In this document: piece after piece, positions 47,647 through 58,740 of the stretch
Position numbering within the stretch: the first letter of the stretch is position 1
Layout: each line of letters starts with the position of its first letter
Source: Biscogniauxia marginata
Lineage: Eukaryota > Ascomycota > Sordariomycetes > Xylariales > Xylariaceae
Length of the DNA stretch: 64,000 bases
Reading direction: 5' to 3'
Assembly: GCA_022695795.1 (NCBI GenBank)
Contig: MU404070.1
Location: 186,001 to 250,000, forward strand
Notes under the pieces: model-generated
The model's database searches: none
What the model saw: only the letters and a program-made list of their open reading frames with translations
Told to the model about the DNA's origin: nothing
Made by a program: the position numbers and the translations under genes

Positions 47647-49331
47647 ATGAGCGCCAACCAATCCGTAGTAACAAAACGGCTCGTGAGCGCCGAAGAGATA
47701 TCTCGGCACAACTCGCCGGATGACCTCTGGCTCGTCGTCGACGGCGTTGTCTACGACCTTAGTTCCTTCGCCCCCGAACATCCCGGCGGTCCCGGCGTCC
47801 TGCTCCGGTACGCAGGTCGCGACGCCACGGCCGCGTATTCGGAAGTCCACTCCACGTCCCTGATCCGCGAGTCGCTGCCAGCGTCGAGCCAGATGGGGCT
47901 CCTAGACACAACGACGGTGACGGCGGAATGGGCGAGGCCGCCACTGCCGCAGACTTCTGATACTATAGCCACTAGCTCTACCATACCATCGCCGTCCAGC
48001 TCGGCGACAACGAGAAAGATGTCCTCCAAGCCGCCGCTCGAAAGCCTCATCAACGCACAAGACTTCGAGCGCGCGGCCGAGGCGAGCTTCACGCCTAAGG
48101 CCTGGGCGTTCGCGTCGTCGGCGGCGACGGACTGCCTGACTAAACGGCGCAACGCTACGGCGTATGCGGACATTGTGCTGCGGCCGCGGGTCCTCCGCGA
48201 CGTGAGTAGGATTGACCTCGGCACCACAATGCTGGGCCACCGCGTCCGCGCGCCCATCTTCTGCGCCCCGACGTCCATGGGCAAGCTGTTCCACCCCGAG
48301 GGCGAGCGCGAGCTCGGCCGCGGGTGCCAGCGCCTCGGCATCCCGCAGGTCGTGTCGACGAGCTGCTCGTTCCCGCTGTCGGAGGTCATGGACGCGGTCG
48401 AGGAGGAGCAGAAGGGCACCAGTAGTGGGGGCCCGACGGTGCCCGTATTTTTCCAGCTGTACGTGGACAAGGACCGGAGGAAATCAGAGAGGCTGCTGCG
48501 GACGGTGAAGGACCGCGGGGCGAAGGCCATCTTCCTGACGATCGACGCGCCCGTCGTCGGGAAGCGGGAGGCGGACGAGCGGCTCCGGGCCGACGAAAGC
48601 CTGAGGCTGCCCATGTCCGGGCAGCAGGCCAAGAACGACAAGAAAGGCGGCGCGCTGGGGAGGATAATGGGCAGCTTCATCGACCCGTCGATGACGTGGG
48701 ACGACATCGCCTGGCTGCGGCGGGCGGCGCCGGGGCTGCCGATCGTGCTCAAGGGCGTCCAGACCGCGGCCGACGCTGTGAGGGCCATGGACGCCGGCGT
48801 CGACGCCATATACCTCACAAACCACGGCGGCCGGAGCATCGACACGGCGCCCGCGGCGGTCCTCGTGCTGCTCGAGCTGCAGAAGTGCTGCCCCCGCGTC
48901 TTCGACCGCGTCGAGGTCTACGTCGACGGCGGCGTGACGCGGGGCACCGACATCTTCAAGGCCCTGTGCCTCGGCGCCCGCGCGGTGGGCGTCGGGCGCG
49001 GGTTCCTGTACGCGCTGAATTATGGCAAGGAGGGGGTCGAGAATTTCGTGAATAGTAAGTTTTCAAATCCCTATCACCCCCGCCCCCCCTTCTTCCTCCC
49101 CTTAATGGTGAATTTCGTTTTGTATGTGAAGAAAGAGAGAGATGTACCTATACTAACTGAGTGCAAGCTCTTATCGACGAGTTGGAAACGACGATGCAAC
49201 AGTGTGGTGTCGCCAGTCTGGATCAGGTCCACCCGGGCTTGTTGAACACGGGGGCCGTGGACCACTTGATCCCCGGCTCGGACGAACATCCGTATGCAAA
49301 ATGGAGACCGAGTCTGAAGAGTAGGTTATAA
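47647..49331 (+). CDS. Cytochrome b5-FMN alpha-hydroxy-acid dehydrogenase (flavocytochrome b2-like)
   Basis: Exons 47647-49054 and 49168-49331 give 523 residues. The intron carries a perfect TACTAAC branch site 9-10 bases before its CAAG acceptor. The N-terminal cytochrome b5 domain (about 10-85) has the haem ligands His45 (EHPGG) and His68 (SEVHS). A Ser/Thr-rich hinge leads to the FMN-binding barrel (about 135-480) with FFQLYVDKDR (substrate-binding Tyr), the catalytic His393 in TNHGGRSID, and the phosphate loop DGGVTRGTDIFKAL. The C-terminal exon gives the usual GVASLDQVHPGLLNT end. This is the layout of L-lactate cytochrome c reductase and related enzymes oxidising L-2-hydroxy acids. No clear mitochondrial presequence precedes the b5 domain, so location and electron acceptor are open. 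Confidence 0.92.
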
Positions 49332-50292
49332 ATATAAAGGTTTTTAGGAAAAGTAGGTAGTGATGAGGATATGGTAGATAAGTGGGTAGGAGTATGTGGT
49401 GATGGGGGGGGGGAATGGCTGTGGTATATCATTAGATGGTATGTAAGAAGAGACCATATCCCCCCAATATTCTGGTATTTTTCCTTTTCCTTTTCTCTCT
49501 CTATTTTCTTTTATTTGTGTACAAAAGGTTTACAAGTAAATGGCATGGTTGAGTAGGGGGTAAGTACACTGAGAAAGCGGATAGGGGTAGGAGAAGCGAT
49601 GTGGGCGGGACGTGGGTACATTTTGACATGGGAGTAGGTTTATGTATCTGAATTATGGCCCAAGTTTCTAACCGACTCCCTCCTACATCAGGCTTTCCCG
49701 GCTGGCTTGGTGCAGTGGATGACATCGAGGCCAGATAAAACACAACGAGGGGTTCTTTCAGCCAGACTTGCTAGACAATGACTTGATGGTTCGAACCTCC
49801 GACGTGGTTTTTCGTAGGACAATTTGTCCGATCTTTTTTTGATCTTTTTTTCTTTCCTTTTCTTCCCCCTTCTCCCCCCTTTGCCCTTTGCTACCCTAGT
49901 GATGATGCATACCTAGATACACCATCCTCCTCGTGATGTTTTGTTTCTGTGCTCCTACTGTGTCCTTCCTTAGCAACCACCACCTAGTATCTTTTTTCCC
50001 GTTAACAGAACTCACGATCCCTTGCAATTTTTATTTTTACCAACCTAAATACTTACCCTTGGCGACGTTCGTAGTAGACACCAAAAAGGTATGTACGTAC
50101 ATACTCCTATTTATCCTCATCCCAAATTCCCTGATCACCACAACAACACTACATTCCATACTTTCACCATTCGCGTAAATTTCAATTTTTACGGCTCCTC
50201 GTGCGTTCTTTCTTATGTACCGCCAACTATAACCAAACATCCCTCGTCCACATTCTTTCAATTACTCGGCCCTCCTTTTCGCAGATACACTC
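49332..50292. other. Intergenic; promoter of the SANT/Myb-like gene
   Basis: 961 bp without a supported gene. It includes a GGGGGGGG run near 49405 and T/C-rich tracts at about 49836-49880, as found in fungal promoters. A tRNA-like A box and B box near 49700-49800 were examined and rejected. Confidence 0.5.
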
Positions 50293-51530
50293 ATGGCTCG
50301 CGGTGCCCTCAAACCCCCAAGCGTTCTAGGCGCGTTGCTAGGTGACGAGTTCGCTGACAAGCCCAAGAAGAAAGTTACCTTCGTCAGCCCAGAAATCTCG
50401 GGATCATCATCGACCTCCTCGTCCGAGGAAGAAGACACCGATACTACCTCTGACGCAGAATCCACGCATGCTGAGGCTGGGACCGACGACGAACTCGACG
50501 AACTCCAGGAAGGTATCCCAGAACTTGCAATTCCCACAGAAGAAGATAACATGGCAACAAACGACTCTTCTGAGGCTCCGGGGTGGACCCGCGAGGAGGA
50601 TCACGTTATCGTGAAAATGAAGACAGAGGGCAGCACGTAAGTCTTATCTTCCTACCCACATGTCATACATTCATTATATGCGCCTTGTATCTGTAATTGC
50701 TATGTCCCTATTCCAACTCATCAATAAATGATCAACCGACTAACTTCCTATACCCCAGCTGGGCCAACATTGGCAAGGAACTCGACCGCGGCAAGAAGGA
50801 AGTACAACGCCGCTACAAGGCCCTGTCGTCTGATGCCGAGAAGCTAGGTCTCACCGTAGAGAAACTGAGCCAAATCTGGACTGAGGAGAGCGAGGGCAAG
50901 TCCGAGAAGAAGAACAAAAACGTCAAGAACAAGGACAATTCAGCAAAAGACGAAGACGATAAGGGAGACGGGAAGGAGAAGGGAAAGGGAAACAACAAGT
51001 CCAAAGCCAAGAGCGAGAAGGCGAAGAAAGGCAGTGGCAATGGCAAGGACAAGTCCAAGAAGGCCGATACCAACAAGAACGACAACAAGCCCGCTGACGC
51101 CTCTTCTTCCTCCTCTAAGAAAGCTCCCACAGCCAAAACCGACAAAAAGAGCAAGAGCAAGGCCAAGGGTAAAAAGCAAGCCGTCCCCGCTGAATCATCA
51201 TCATCCTCTTCATCCTCTTCCGACGGCGACAACAATAAGCAATCATCGTCATCGTCGTCATCGGAGGAAGAAGAAGACTCGGAAGCCGAGCACTGGGACC
51301 AGCAGCGCTACCTGTACCACGAGATGTGGGCGCCGCTGTACCCGGACCAGCGGGCGCTGCGGCCCGACGCCAACTGGAGCGCAGACGACTGCCGCACACT
51401 CGCCGTGCTCGAGGCCCGCCAGCGCGCCCTCAAGTGGATGTACCTCCAGAGCGACTTTTACAACGCCACGGGCCGCATGGTGGACGCGGCGATCCTGCGG
51501 GCCAAGTTCGAGGAGGTCACGGGGGAGTGA
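50293..51530 (+). CDS. SANT/Myb-like domain protein with Lys- and Ser-rich linkers
   Basis: Exons 50293-50636 and 50759-51530 give 371 residues. The splice falls inside the SANT/Myb-like helix set (GWTREEDHVIVKMKTEGST joined to WANIGKELDRGKKEVQRRYKAL, about 97-138), including the spaced Trp residues typical of the fold. Without the intron that domain would be cut. An acidic Ser/Glu/Asp leader precedes it. Behind it lie a Lys/Gly/Asp-rich stretch, poly-Ser runs and a conserved-looking C-terminal domain with many Trp and Tyr (WDQQRYLYHEMWAPLYPDQ). The protein is probably nuclear and may bind DNA or histone tails. The charged linkers are likely disordered. A GGAGA tandem run starts directly at the stop codon. 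Confidence 0.85.
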
Positions 51531-51567
51531 GGAGAGGAGAGGAGAGGAGAGAGGAGAGGAGAGGAGA
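51531..51567. repeat. GGAGA-type tandem repeat after the SANT/Myb-like gene
   Basis: Consecutive GGAGA/GGAGAGA units begin right after the TGA of the preceding gene. This is a simple repeat in the 3' untranslated region. Confidence 0.8.
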
Positions 51568-52578
51568 ATTGGGATGTGAAAAATGTGAAGAAGGAAGTGT
51601 GAAGAAGTAGAGCGATCGATGATATGAGGCACGAGGAGGTTAAGAGCTGTGTTTTGCTTTACGGATTTAGGCAAAGGGTTGGCCGTTCCATCACCGCCTG
51701 TGTGTGTATAGGAGCAATAAGCTTCAGTTATAGCTAGGATAGGGATCCCAGCCCATATGTAGTTGATCGATTAATAGGTTGCTGCGTGGGATTATCGTCA
51801 TAAGTTTGTGACCGTCATCTACATGCATTTTCCACTGCTGCATATTTTTAAGTCTGTGAATCCATCCACCGTTTGCTACAACCTATATGATGTTTACTTC
51901 CTTGATTTTATTTCTTTGGCCCTCCAGTCACGGCCTATAATCAATCGAGATGATACCATTCACTTCTGTTAACACCACTACTATCCTTTCCACCTCTCCC
52001 TTTCTTCTTTCTTTATTTCGAGGCAATAGTCGCGAGGGAGCAATGCAAGAAAGACAACATAGATATAGATACTTACCCTCACTTCACCTATCTTAACCAC
52101 ATATATACATACCATGGCAGAGCATCATCTAAGGAAAAGGACGAGCAGATTTTCCATGAGTTTAAGCTGAAAGATATACATAACAAGTCTATAAGAGACC
52201 AAAATATATAGAAATCATGACAGTCTATAAAATTCTAGCCTTACAACAATCAAGGAAGTTTAAAATTGAGGATGATTTGTTTTAAGAGAAAAAGATGTAC
52301 GCCTTCTCTATGAAACTTCTCCCACTCTCCACCCCTACTCCCCCCCTATTTTTAAAGGGGGATAAAACAGCATATGTCTATAAGACTGAAGATGTATGAT
52401 GCTAGATAACAAGAAAAGAAAAGAAAAAACAGGGTATCGTGTTCAAAGGATCTCTATAGAATTCCCATCGTCATGGCCTCGTCTGACGCGTATCGGCAGT
52501 CTCCAACACCGTCCTATGCCCCCCCTTAAAAAAAATCTTAATCTTACACCCCTCAGTGCTATGCAACGCTAGTTTTCT
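51568..52578. other. Intergenic, convergent 3' ends
   Basis: About 1 kb between the convergent SANT/Myb-like and heme-oxygenase-like genes. AT-rich with no supported gene. Confidence 0.5.
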
Positions 52579-53889
52579 CTACTGAAACCTCACACCTCCT
52601 TTCCCCTTCCCCTCTCCTACCCCTACTCCCTCGCCAATCTTCTCGCCCCCCTTTGCAGGAGTAGCACCGGCCCCGGCCCTCCCCGCTGCGGCCGCCATCC
52701 TAGCGATCTTCCTCCTCTCCCTCTCCTTCTCGACAACGACGCTGTCCCGGCTGCGCAAGCTCAGCAGCCGCGCGCCCTCGGCGTCTGCCGCCTCTTTGTC
52801 TGCTCCATCTTCCCTATCTTCTTCCGCGCCGCAGACGCCGTCGAGCTCCCCGACGACGGCGACCATGAACTCGAAGATCTGCCCCGCCTCCCGCACCACC
52901 TCGTCGCGCTCCCGGGGTGTCAGCAGTGCAGCCTCCGACTCGGCGAGGCGGCGCTTGAACGTGTCCTTGAGATCGTCGCCGTCGGAAGGGGTGTCGAAGC
53001 GGAAGAAGCCGAGCGGCAGCTTGCTCGCGTCGTATTTCGTGGTGCGCGGCCCGCGTGCGGTGACAGAACTGGCACTGACGGCCGAGGCAGCGGCTCTTGC
53101 CGCTCTCGACCACCGCAGAAACGTGGACTGCGGCAGCGGCGGCGGCTGTTGTGGCGAAAGCGCCGAGGCCGGGATCCAGAACGCCGGGTCGACGCCCTCG
53201 AGGGTCGCCCGGATAAAGCGGCCCCCGGAGAAGAGCGCCATGTACAGGACCCAGGCGTACGCGATCAGGACGTGCGGGCGAGCGGCGATAGCCGCGCGCG
53301 CGTGCACTAGGAACGCGCTTAGCACGGGATATGCTGCTGCGTCGTTGAGCTGCTCCGATAGCGTCCGCTCCGACCACCCCGTCAACAACGACAGGTCTCG
53401 GCGCAGCGCCACGGAGCGCGCGAGACCCGGCAGATGCAGGTGCGTCAGGACCGAGTGGATCCGCGGGCAGACGGCGGGCGGATGCGGGGGGTCTAGGGCG
53501 CCGGGCGATGAGTGCACGTCTGAGGGGGCAGGAGAGGGAAGAGGAGAGGAGACTGTCGCTGCTGGGTCTTCTCCTTCCTTTTCCTCCCCCGAGGACCTAC
53601 TGCTGCTGTCATCGTTCTGCGGCTGTGGCTGTTTCTGCTGCTGCTGCTGCTGATCCTCTGCGAGTGCGGGAGAGTCTAGGATGTCCTGCCACAGCGACTC
53701 GAAGGTCATGTATATGGGGGTGATGTGGAGTAGTCCGGATACGTACTGCGAGGCATCGTCTGCCTTGGGGGGCATGGCCAGGGGCAGGCGGTAGACGACG
53801 AGCCTGTTGAGCTTGGTGTGCACTGAGCGGGTAGCGATATTAATCGAGTCCGCCAGCGAACGGGTAGGTTCCTCTGTTTTCGAAGACAT
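52579..53889 (-). CDS. Heme-oxygenase-like protein
   Basis: Single GC-rich exon, 436 residues. The N-terminus LADSINIATRSVHTKLNRL places His24 where heme oxygenases have the proximal haem ligand, and the following region (YVSGLLHITPIYMTFESLW) fits the first helices of the fold. A Gln- and Ser-rich insert of about 55 residues (around 78-135) splits the domain. The remaining helices follow at about 150-260 (for example AYAWVLYMALFSGGRFIR, the helix with the Gly-rich kink over haem). The tail is charged and Ala/Gly-rich. Fungal proteins of this type are annotated as heme oxygenase-like; whether it cleaves haem to biliverdin is not shown by sequence. No signal peptide or clear membrane anchor is seen. 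Confidence 0.83.
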   Translation of the reverse strand: MSSKTEEPTRSLADSINIATRSVHTKLNRLVVYRLPLAMPPKADDASQYVSGLLHITPIYMTFESLWQDILDSPALAEDQQQQQQKQPQPQNDDSSSRSSGEEKEGEDPAATVSSPLPSPAPSDVHSSPGALDPPHPPAVCPRIHSVLTHLHLPGLARSVALRRDLSLLTGWSERTLSEQLNDAAAYPVLSAFLVHARAAIAARPHVLIAYAWVLYMALFSGGRFIRATLEGVDPAFWIPASALSPQQPPPLPQSTFLRWSRAARAAASAVSASSVTARGPRTTKYDASKLPLGFFRFDTPSDGDDLKDTFKRRLAESEAALLTPRERDEVVREAGQIFEFMVAVVGELDGVCGAEEDREDGADKEAADAEGARLLSLRSRDSVVVEKERERRKIARMAAAAGRAGAGATPAKGGEKIGEGVGVGEGKGKGGVRFQ

Positions 53890-56017
53890 CGTGCACTATG
53901 AGGGCATGTGTGATATACTAGGTGGTGATTTTGTAGGGGATACCTTGGAAGGATAAATGAACGAAGGACATTTATAGGGTATACCGAGGAGGATGGACAA
54001 CTTGGTACGCATTCAAGGAGAGGTAGCCAGGTATTAACTTGAGGCCGAAAGTCAGGCGTACTTTATGGTGACTAGGTAGGTGGACGAATAAAGATGGAAT
54101 ACGAATCACTACTTAATTCCAGTCACGATCCGTCCTTCCAGATATCAAGACGAGACCGGACGGGCCCGGTAATCTTGGCGGGAGGGAGTGACAGGAGAGC
54201 GTGGACAACCGAAAGGGAAGCACGAGGGTCATGTGTCCATGACCTCGAGCTTTCTTGGAGAAGGGAAAGTCCCTGGTCGCTTAATAGTGACTTCCTCGCT
54301 CTAGAGGGAAAAAAAGAAAGGAAGAAGGAGAGAAAAGAAGCTAAGATTTTGTTATCATCGGGTCTTGTGTCTGACAGATCCAGTCTCGTGGTCTCCGGGA
54401 CTAGGTAGAGACTCGTGTAACACAAAAAGGTTTAAGGGGGGTCGTCACACACACACACACAAACAACATACACGTTGTTAGTCATGATTAAGTTCAAATG
54501 ACAGAACAGCTACTAGATAACGTTTATGTTTAACCCGAAACAGAAACGATGTAGCTAGGTACATGTCATACATACAGAGTCTAACAGACTTCATGCACTA
54601 AACCGTCTAAACTACCTAACAAGCAGGAAAAGTTGGAAGTCCGAAGTATATGCCCACGTCGTTGAGTTTGTCACGCGGCAGGCTAGGATCAGGCCTGTTT
54701 TCAAGATAGTACGGACTACAAATCTATGTAACAGCAAATCGGTAAATACAACTTACTAGTATATCAGTCCAAGACTTAGGTAGCTCTCACAAAGAGAAAG
54801 AGAGAGAAGGAGACGGAGAAACTAATTATAATAAAACCCCAGTCAACACACGTTGTTATCCAGAAACACAGACAGTCCGGTTCGATGGGCCCGGCTTATG
54901 TTTTGCACTCTGTAATCGTCATTATCGTGCAGTGCAGTGCAGGGCAGCTGGCGCCATAGCGCATTATAACTTTCAAAACAGGCGGGCTGGAAGACAGACG
55001 GGACGGGAATTCGGAAACGCTAATAATAAAGGGGGTAGTAGAATGGATAATACCCCGTACAGATATGGATACCTCCTACTTAGTACGGAGTACCTAACCT
55101 AGATTCTAAGGAGAGAGAAACATTGAACTTTCGGTTTTCCGATTATCACAAGGGACGGCGATCGTCGCAACCCGAAAAAAAAAAAAGCTAGAATACCTAG
55201 GTAACTTATATGGTTTTAATATTATGCATCGTCGCCTAGTATCATCCCCAGAAAACCTGGAAATCTTGAAACCCTCCTAGGACGCCGCAAATAAAACAAA
55301 AGTAAAGTACCTTACCTGACCTCCCCCCTCCTTTTCCTTGTGGAGGGAGGAAAAAACAATTGAAGTTGGGAGTTTCCCGCGATCGACGCTATGTTTAAGA
55401 AAGAAACAATTGATCGACTGAAGGGACGGACCACCGGAGGGGATCCTGTCGATCGCGGGTACATACATAACGTTATGTAGTAGGGTGCCACTCCCGATCC
55501 CCTAGGCTATAATCAATTGGTCTTCAAAAACTGAATAAAGACTAACATAGGGAAAGGGGGAAAAAAAAAGAAGAGAGAAAGAAAAACCCTTATACAGGTC
55601 TATAGCATAACATAACTCTCACGTAAGGGAAAAAAAGAAAGAATAATAAACCATCTCATAATAAAAACTTCGATGCACATTGTCATGCATGCACGAGGTA
55701 TGTAAGTCGTCGTCGCATTCATAAAATTTCATGCCTCTATATATTCTCTATCCCGGTGTCTTCAGGCAAATATATATAGGTAGGTATATATAGCCCTCCG
55801 TAGGAAAACACACGTAAAACCGGGAAAAAAAAAAGGAGGGATCTAACACCGGCAAAATAGAAAAAAAAAAAAAGTATCTATGCCGCTATGGAATGAATAC
55901 ACACATGCGCCTGGCAAGAATTAGAAACCCAACAAAAAAACCCTTATCTCCTATACCCAACCCCCAAGTCTTTTCCCCCTTCTTTTTCTTTTCTTTTCCT
56001 TTTTATTATTATTATAC
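53890..56017. other. Long intergenic spacer
   Basis: 2.1 kb without a supported gene, between the divergent promoter of the heme-oxygenase-like gene and the 3' end of the transporter gene. It contains a (CA)n run at about 54446-54460, a TGCAGTGCAGTGCAG run near 54929-54942, and poly-A runs at about 55560, 55829 and 55861. Open frames near 54094-54425 look non-coding. Confidence 0.5.
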
Positions 56018-57718
56018 TTAAGGCAAAACGTTGCTATCCGGACCCGGACCCGACCCGGCGGCTTTCGGCGCCCCGTCGGCCTCCTCGTGGCTCTCGTGGT
56101 TGATAAACACGAAGGACAGCACCACGATCACGGCGCCCACCCAGTATATGAAGCTGGAGTACTGCGCGTACTGGATCATCTCCCCCACGAGCGACAGCGG
56201 GATCGTCAGCGACAGCCCGACCGTGACCACGAGCGGCGTCGTGAGCAGCATGGCGTACGCCCACGAGATGTCCGAGACGAAGGAGGATAGCGAGTTAAGC
56301 TATGATAAGGAAAGTGTGTCAGTGCCTTTTTTTTTTCGCCCACTTTTGTATAATGTGTGTCCAAGGGCGAAAGAGAAAAAAGGAGGGGGGAGGGAAGGGG
56401 ATGGGGTGGGAAGGGAAACCATACCATTATAATAAACCAAATTCTGCCGTCCGGAGGCATTTCAAACTGGATATTTCGTTAGCGCTCCTCACGCCCTAAA
56501 CTATCGTTGCACGTTTATCAAGCCTAGCCCAAAGAAAACTTACCGGCTCTATCCCCGTGAAGTGCAGGATGGGGAACAGCGGCCACAGGAGGACGAGGTT
56601 GAAGATGCCCACGAGGCCGAAGAACAGGGACATGTTGACCCTGTCCTCGCTGCCGACGCGGATCTTCATGACCACGACGTAGATCCCGTAGACGACGGCG
56701 CTGAAGAGGGCCATGGCGTCGCCGACGGCGATCTGCCGCTGGGTCTTGTGCGGGAAGTTGCCGCGGTCATCGTCGTTGCCGTCGCCCGACAGGTCGATCA
56801 TGGAGATGAGCACGACGCCCGTGAGCGAGGCCAGCACGCCGACGAGCTTGCGCATGGAGAAGGCCTCGATGCGCATCACGGCGCAGAAGATGAGCGTCCA
56901 CACGCTGCTCGTCGACGTCAGGATCGTCGTGCTCGCCACGCTCGTGTACTCGAGGCACGCCGACGCGAAGTAGTTGCCCAGGAACCAGATCATGCAGAAC
57001 TCGAGGCTCAGCCGCGCCGTCTCGCCGAACGAGAGCTTCTCCACCGGCCTCGGCAGGTCGAGCGCCTCGAAGCTGCCCGTGTCGTCGACCAGCAGCCGCT
57101 CCCCGGCCGTGGCATCCTCCTCGTCCATGTCGGCCGGCGTCTTGAGGCCCCTGACGCCGTGGTACCCGTCCCTCCAGGCGTGCCGCGCCAGGCTCCCGAC
57201 CCGGGATATGCCGCCGTTCTGTAATATGTGCTTGATCGCCAGTGGGATCATCGAGATGGCGAAGATGGACGTGTTGATATATACAAGAAAGAATGGCTTA
57301 TCGTAGGTGTGGTCGGAAAAGATATACTGGTAGCGTAGAAACACACATAGGTTTTTCGCAGATCAGCCGTCGTCCCCGTCACCATTTTTTTCTTCCCTGA
57401 CAGAAAGCAACTTTATAGATCCTTCCCTGCTTGAACAATTCGGGGGGAGGCCGGCTACCAAGTACTCACACTGGCAAGGAAATTCGACGTCGTCCAAAGA
57501 AAGACGGTAACCATTAACAGACTGATCCCCAGCGTTCTCCTCGCAACGTTCCAGACCCCGAAGCTGCGCCGCGAGCTCGTCGTCGTCGTGCTCCGTAGTG
57601 ACATGAACGAAGGCGCAAGGTTCCCCGACGGCGCGGGCGGTTCGGAGAGCCTCCTTCTAGGATGCTCCGCCTCTGACTGATTTCTCGCCGCCGGCAGCGA
57701 TTCTATGTGCGCCGCCAT
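56018..57718 (-). CDS. Drug/metabolite-transporter-type membrane protein (SLC35F / THI74-like)
   Basis: Exons 57718-57470, 57326-56544, 56466-56425 and 56299-56018 give 451 residues. The 42-base exon 3 (FEMPPDGRIWFIIM) is in phase on both sides and needed to link the last helices. After an N-terminal disordered leader, about ten hydrophobic segments follow, for example GISLLMVTVFLWTTSNFLAS-YIFS, FLVYINTSIFAISMIPLA, LVGVLASLTGVVLISMI and YWVGAVIVVLSFVFI. The order, with paired repeats and the TSTSSVWTLIFC helix, fits EamA/DMT transporters close to SLC35F5 and yeast THI74. Transported substrate and membrane (vacuole or mitochondria) are not evident. A hydrophilic acidic loop near residues 125-165 precedes the second half. 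The upstream TTG at 57727 is not a likely start. Confidence 0.88.
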
Positions 57719-58740
57719 GATGGGCAATGTAAGAAGAAGAGGGGGGGGGAAGGTATTCGTAGCCGGGAGGGGTTCAGCTCGCGGTTCGGGTTCGGATCAT
57801 ATGGAAGCGATCGATCGCATGGGGCCGAAATGGTGTATTCCTAAGTTGGAACAAAGAGAGAGAGCGCGCGAGAATCAAACGCTAATTTAGAATTGTAGAA
57901 TACCTGAAGCGGGTAGACTATAGAAAATACAATAATCATCGAAGAACAAAAAGGAGCGAACGACGATAAGCAAAATGCGAAACTCGCGATCTCGAAATGA
58001 ATTGGCGGGTTTGTAGTAGTGTCCGAAAGGGCGGGTGACGGATTTGGGGTACAATCGCGCAAGCGTTACAGGTGAATGGAGACAGCCCCGGCGATCCATT
58101 GGAGAGGCCTTTGCTGAGACCCCTGGAGGCGCAGCAGCAGCGCCCACCAGCAGCGAGCTAAAGCACCTAACCTTAATCCACCTCACGCCTATCAATCGAA
58201 GAAGCTATACGAGTGTACCTAAGGTAGGTAGAACATTACGTTTTAACGGTACGCTACATATACCCACTACCTACTTATCCACCCACCATACTTACTTCAT
58301 TTGTAACATTCTTTGCTTTCATATAAGACATCCGTGTATGATATACACACATATATATATATAGGTATGTATATATATCTTTATCTATCAATCAACTAAC
58401 CCACTTTAAAGACAAGTTCAGTATATGTAAAAACCCTCAAAAGAACCGACGAAACATTCATTGACGCCCTGGAGGAATAATTTAAATAAATATGTTTGCT
58501 ACCCTCCTCGTAAACTAACCCGTTTATACACTTGATCACAGATATGATTACCTGGATCCGTGTCTCCCGTTCTAGCGGGTACGTCTCCCTAACTTATCTG
58601 CTCGAAGTCTCCCAAGTCCAGAAACCTGTCGCAGGTGATGGCTGAGAATCCGTAACGCGAAGGCCATCATGCTACATTTAGAACCAGGAGTTATATGCCG
58701 GAGTGATCATGAGCTGCTTTGAACCTAAGGAGTTAGCCGT
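57719..58740. other. Intergenic; transporter promoter and YPT7 3' flank
   Basis: 1 kb without a supported gene. An (AT)n stretch lies near 58347-58379, and CCCACTACCTACTTATCCACCC sequence lies near 58263-58285. No RNA gene was recognised. Confidence 0.5.
58347..58379. repeat. AT-dinucleotide microsatellite
   Basis: Alternating TATATA sequence, interrupted once by GGTATG, in the spacer downstream of YPT7. No function is implied. Confidence 0.75.

Noticed and set aside
47751..48845. 364-codon antisense open frame over the cytochrome b5/FMN dehydrogenase gene
   Set aside because: It is a shadow frame of GC-rich coding sequence. The plus-strand protein has complete haem and FMN motifs, and the antisense product resembles nothing.
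49696..49805. tRNA-like A box (TGGTGCAGTGG) and B box (GGTTCGAACC)
   Set aside because: The acceptor and T-arm stems do not pair around these boxes on either strand, so no cloverleaf can be drawn.
52796..53653. 285-codon plus-strand frame opposite the heme-oxygenase-like gene
   Set aside because: Composition is that of a codon-position shadow, ending in Cys runs from CTG repeats. The minus-strand protein has the family motif.
56562..57224. 220-codon plus-strand frame opposite the transporter gene
   Set aside because: Highly charged, repetitive shadow of membrane-helix codons; no plausible fold.
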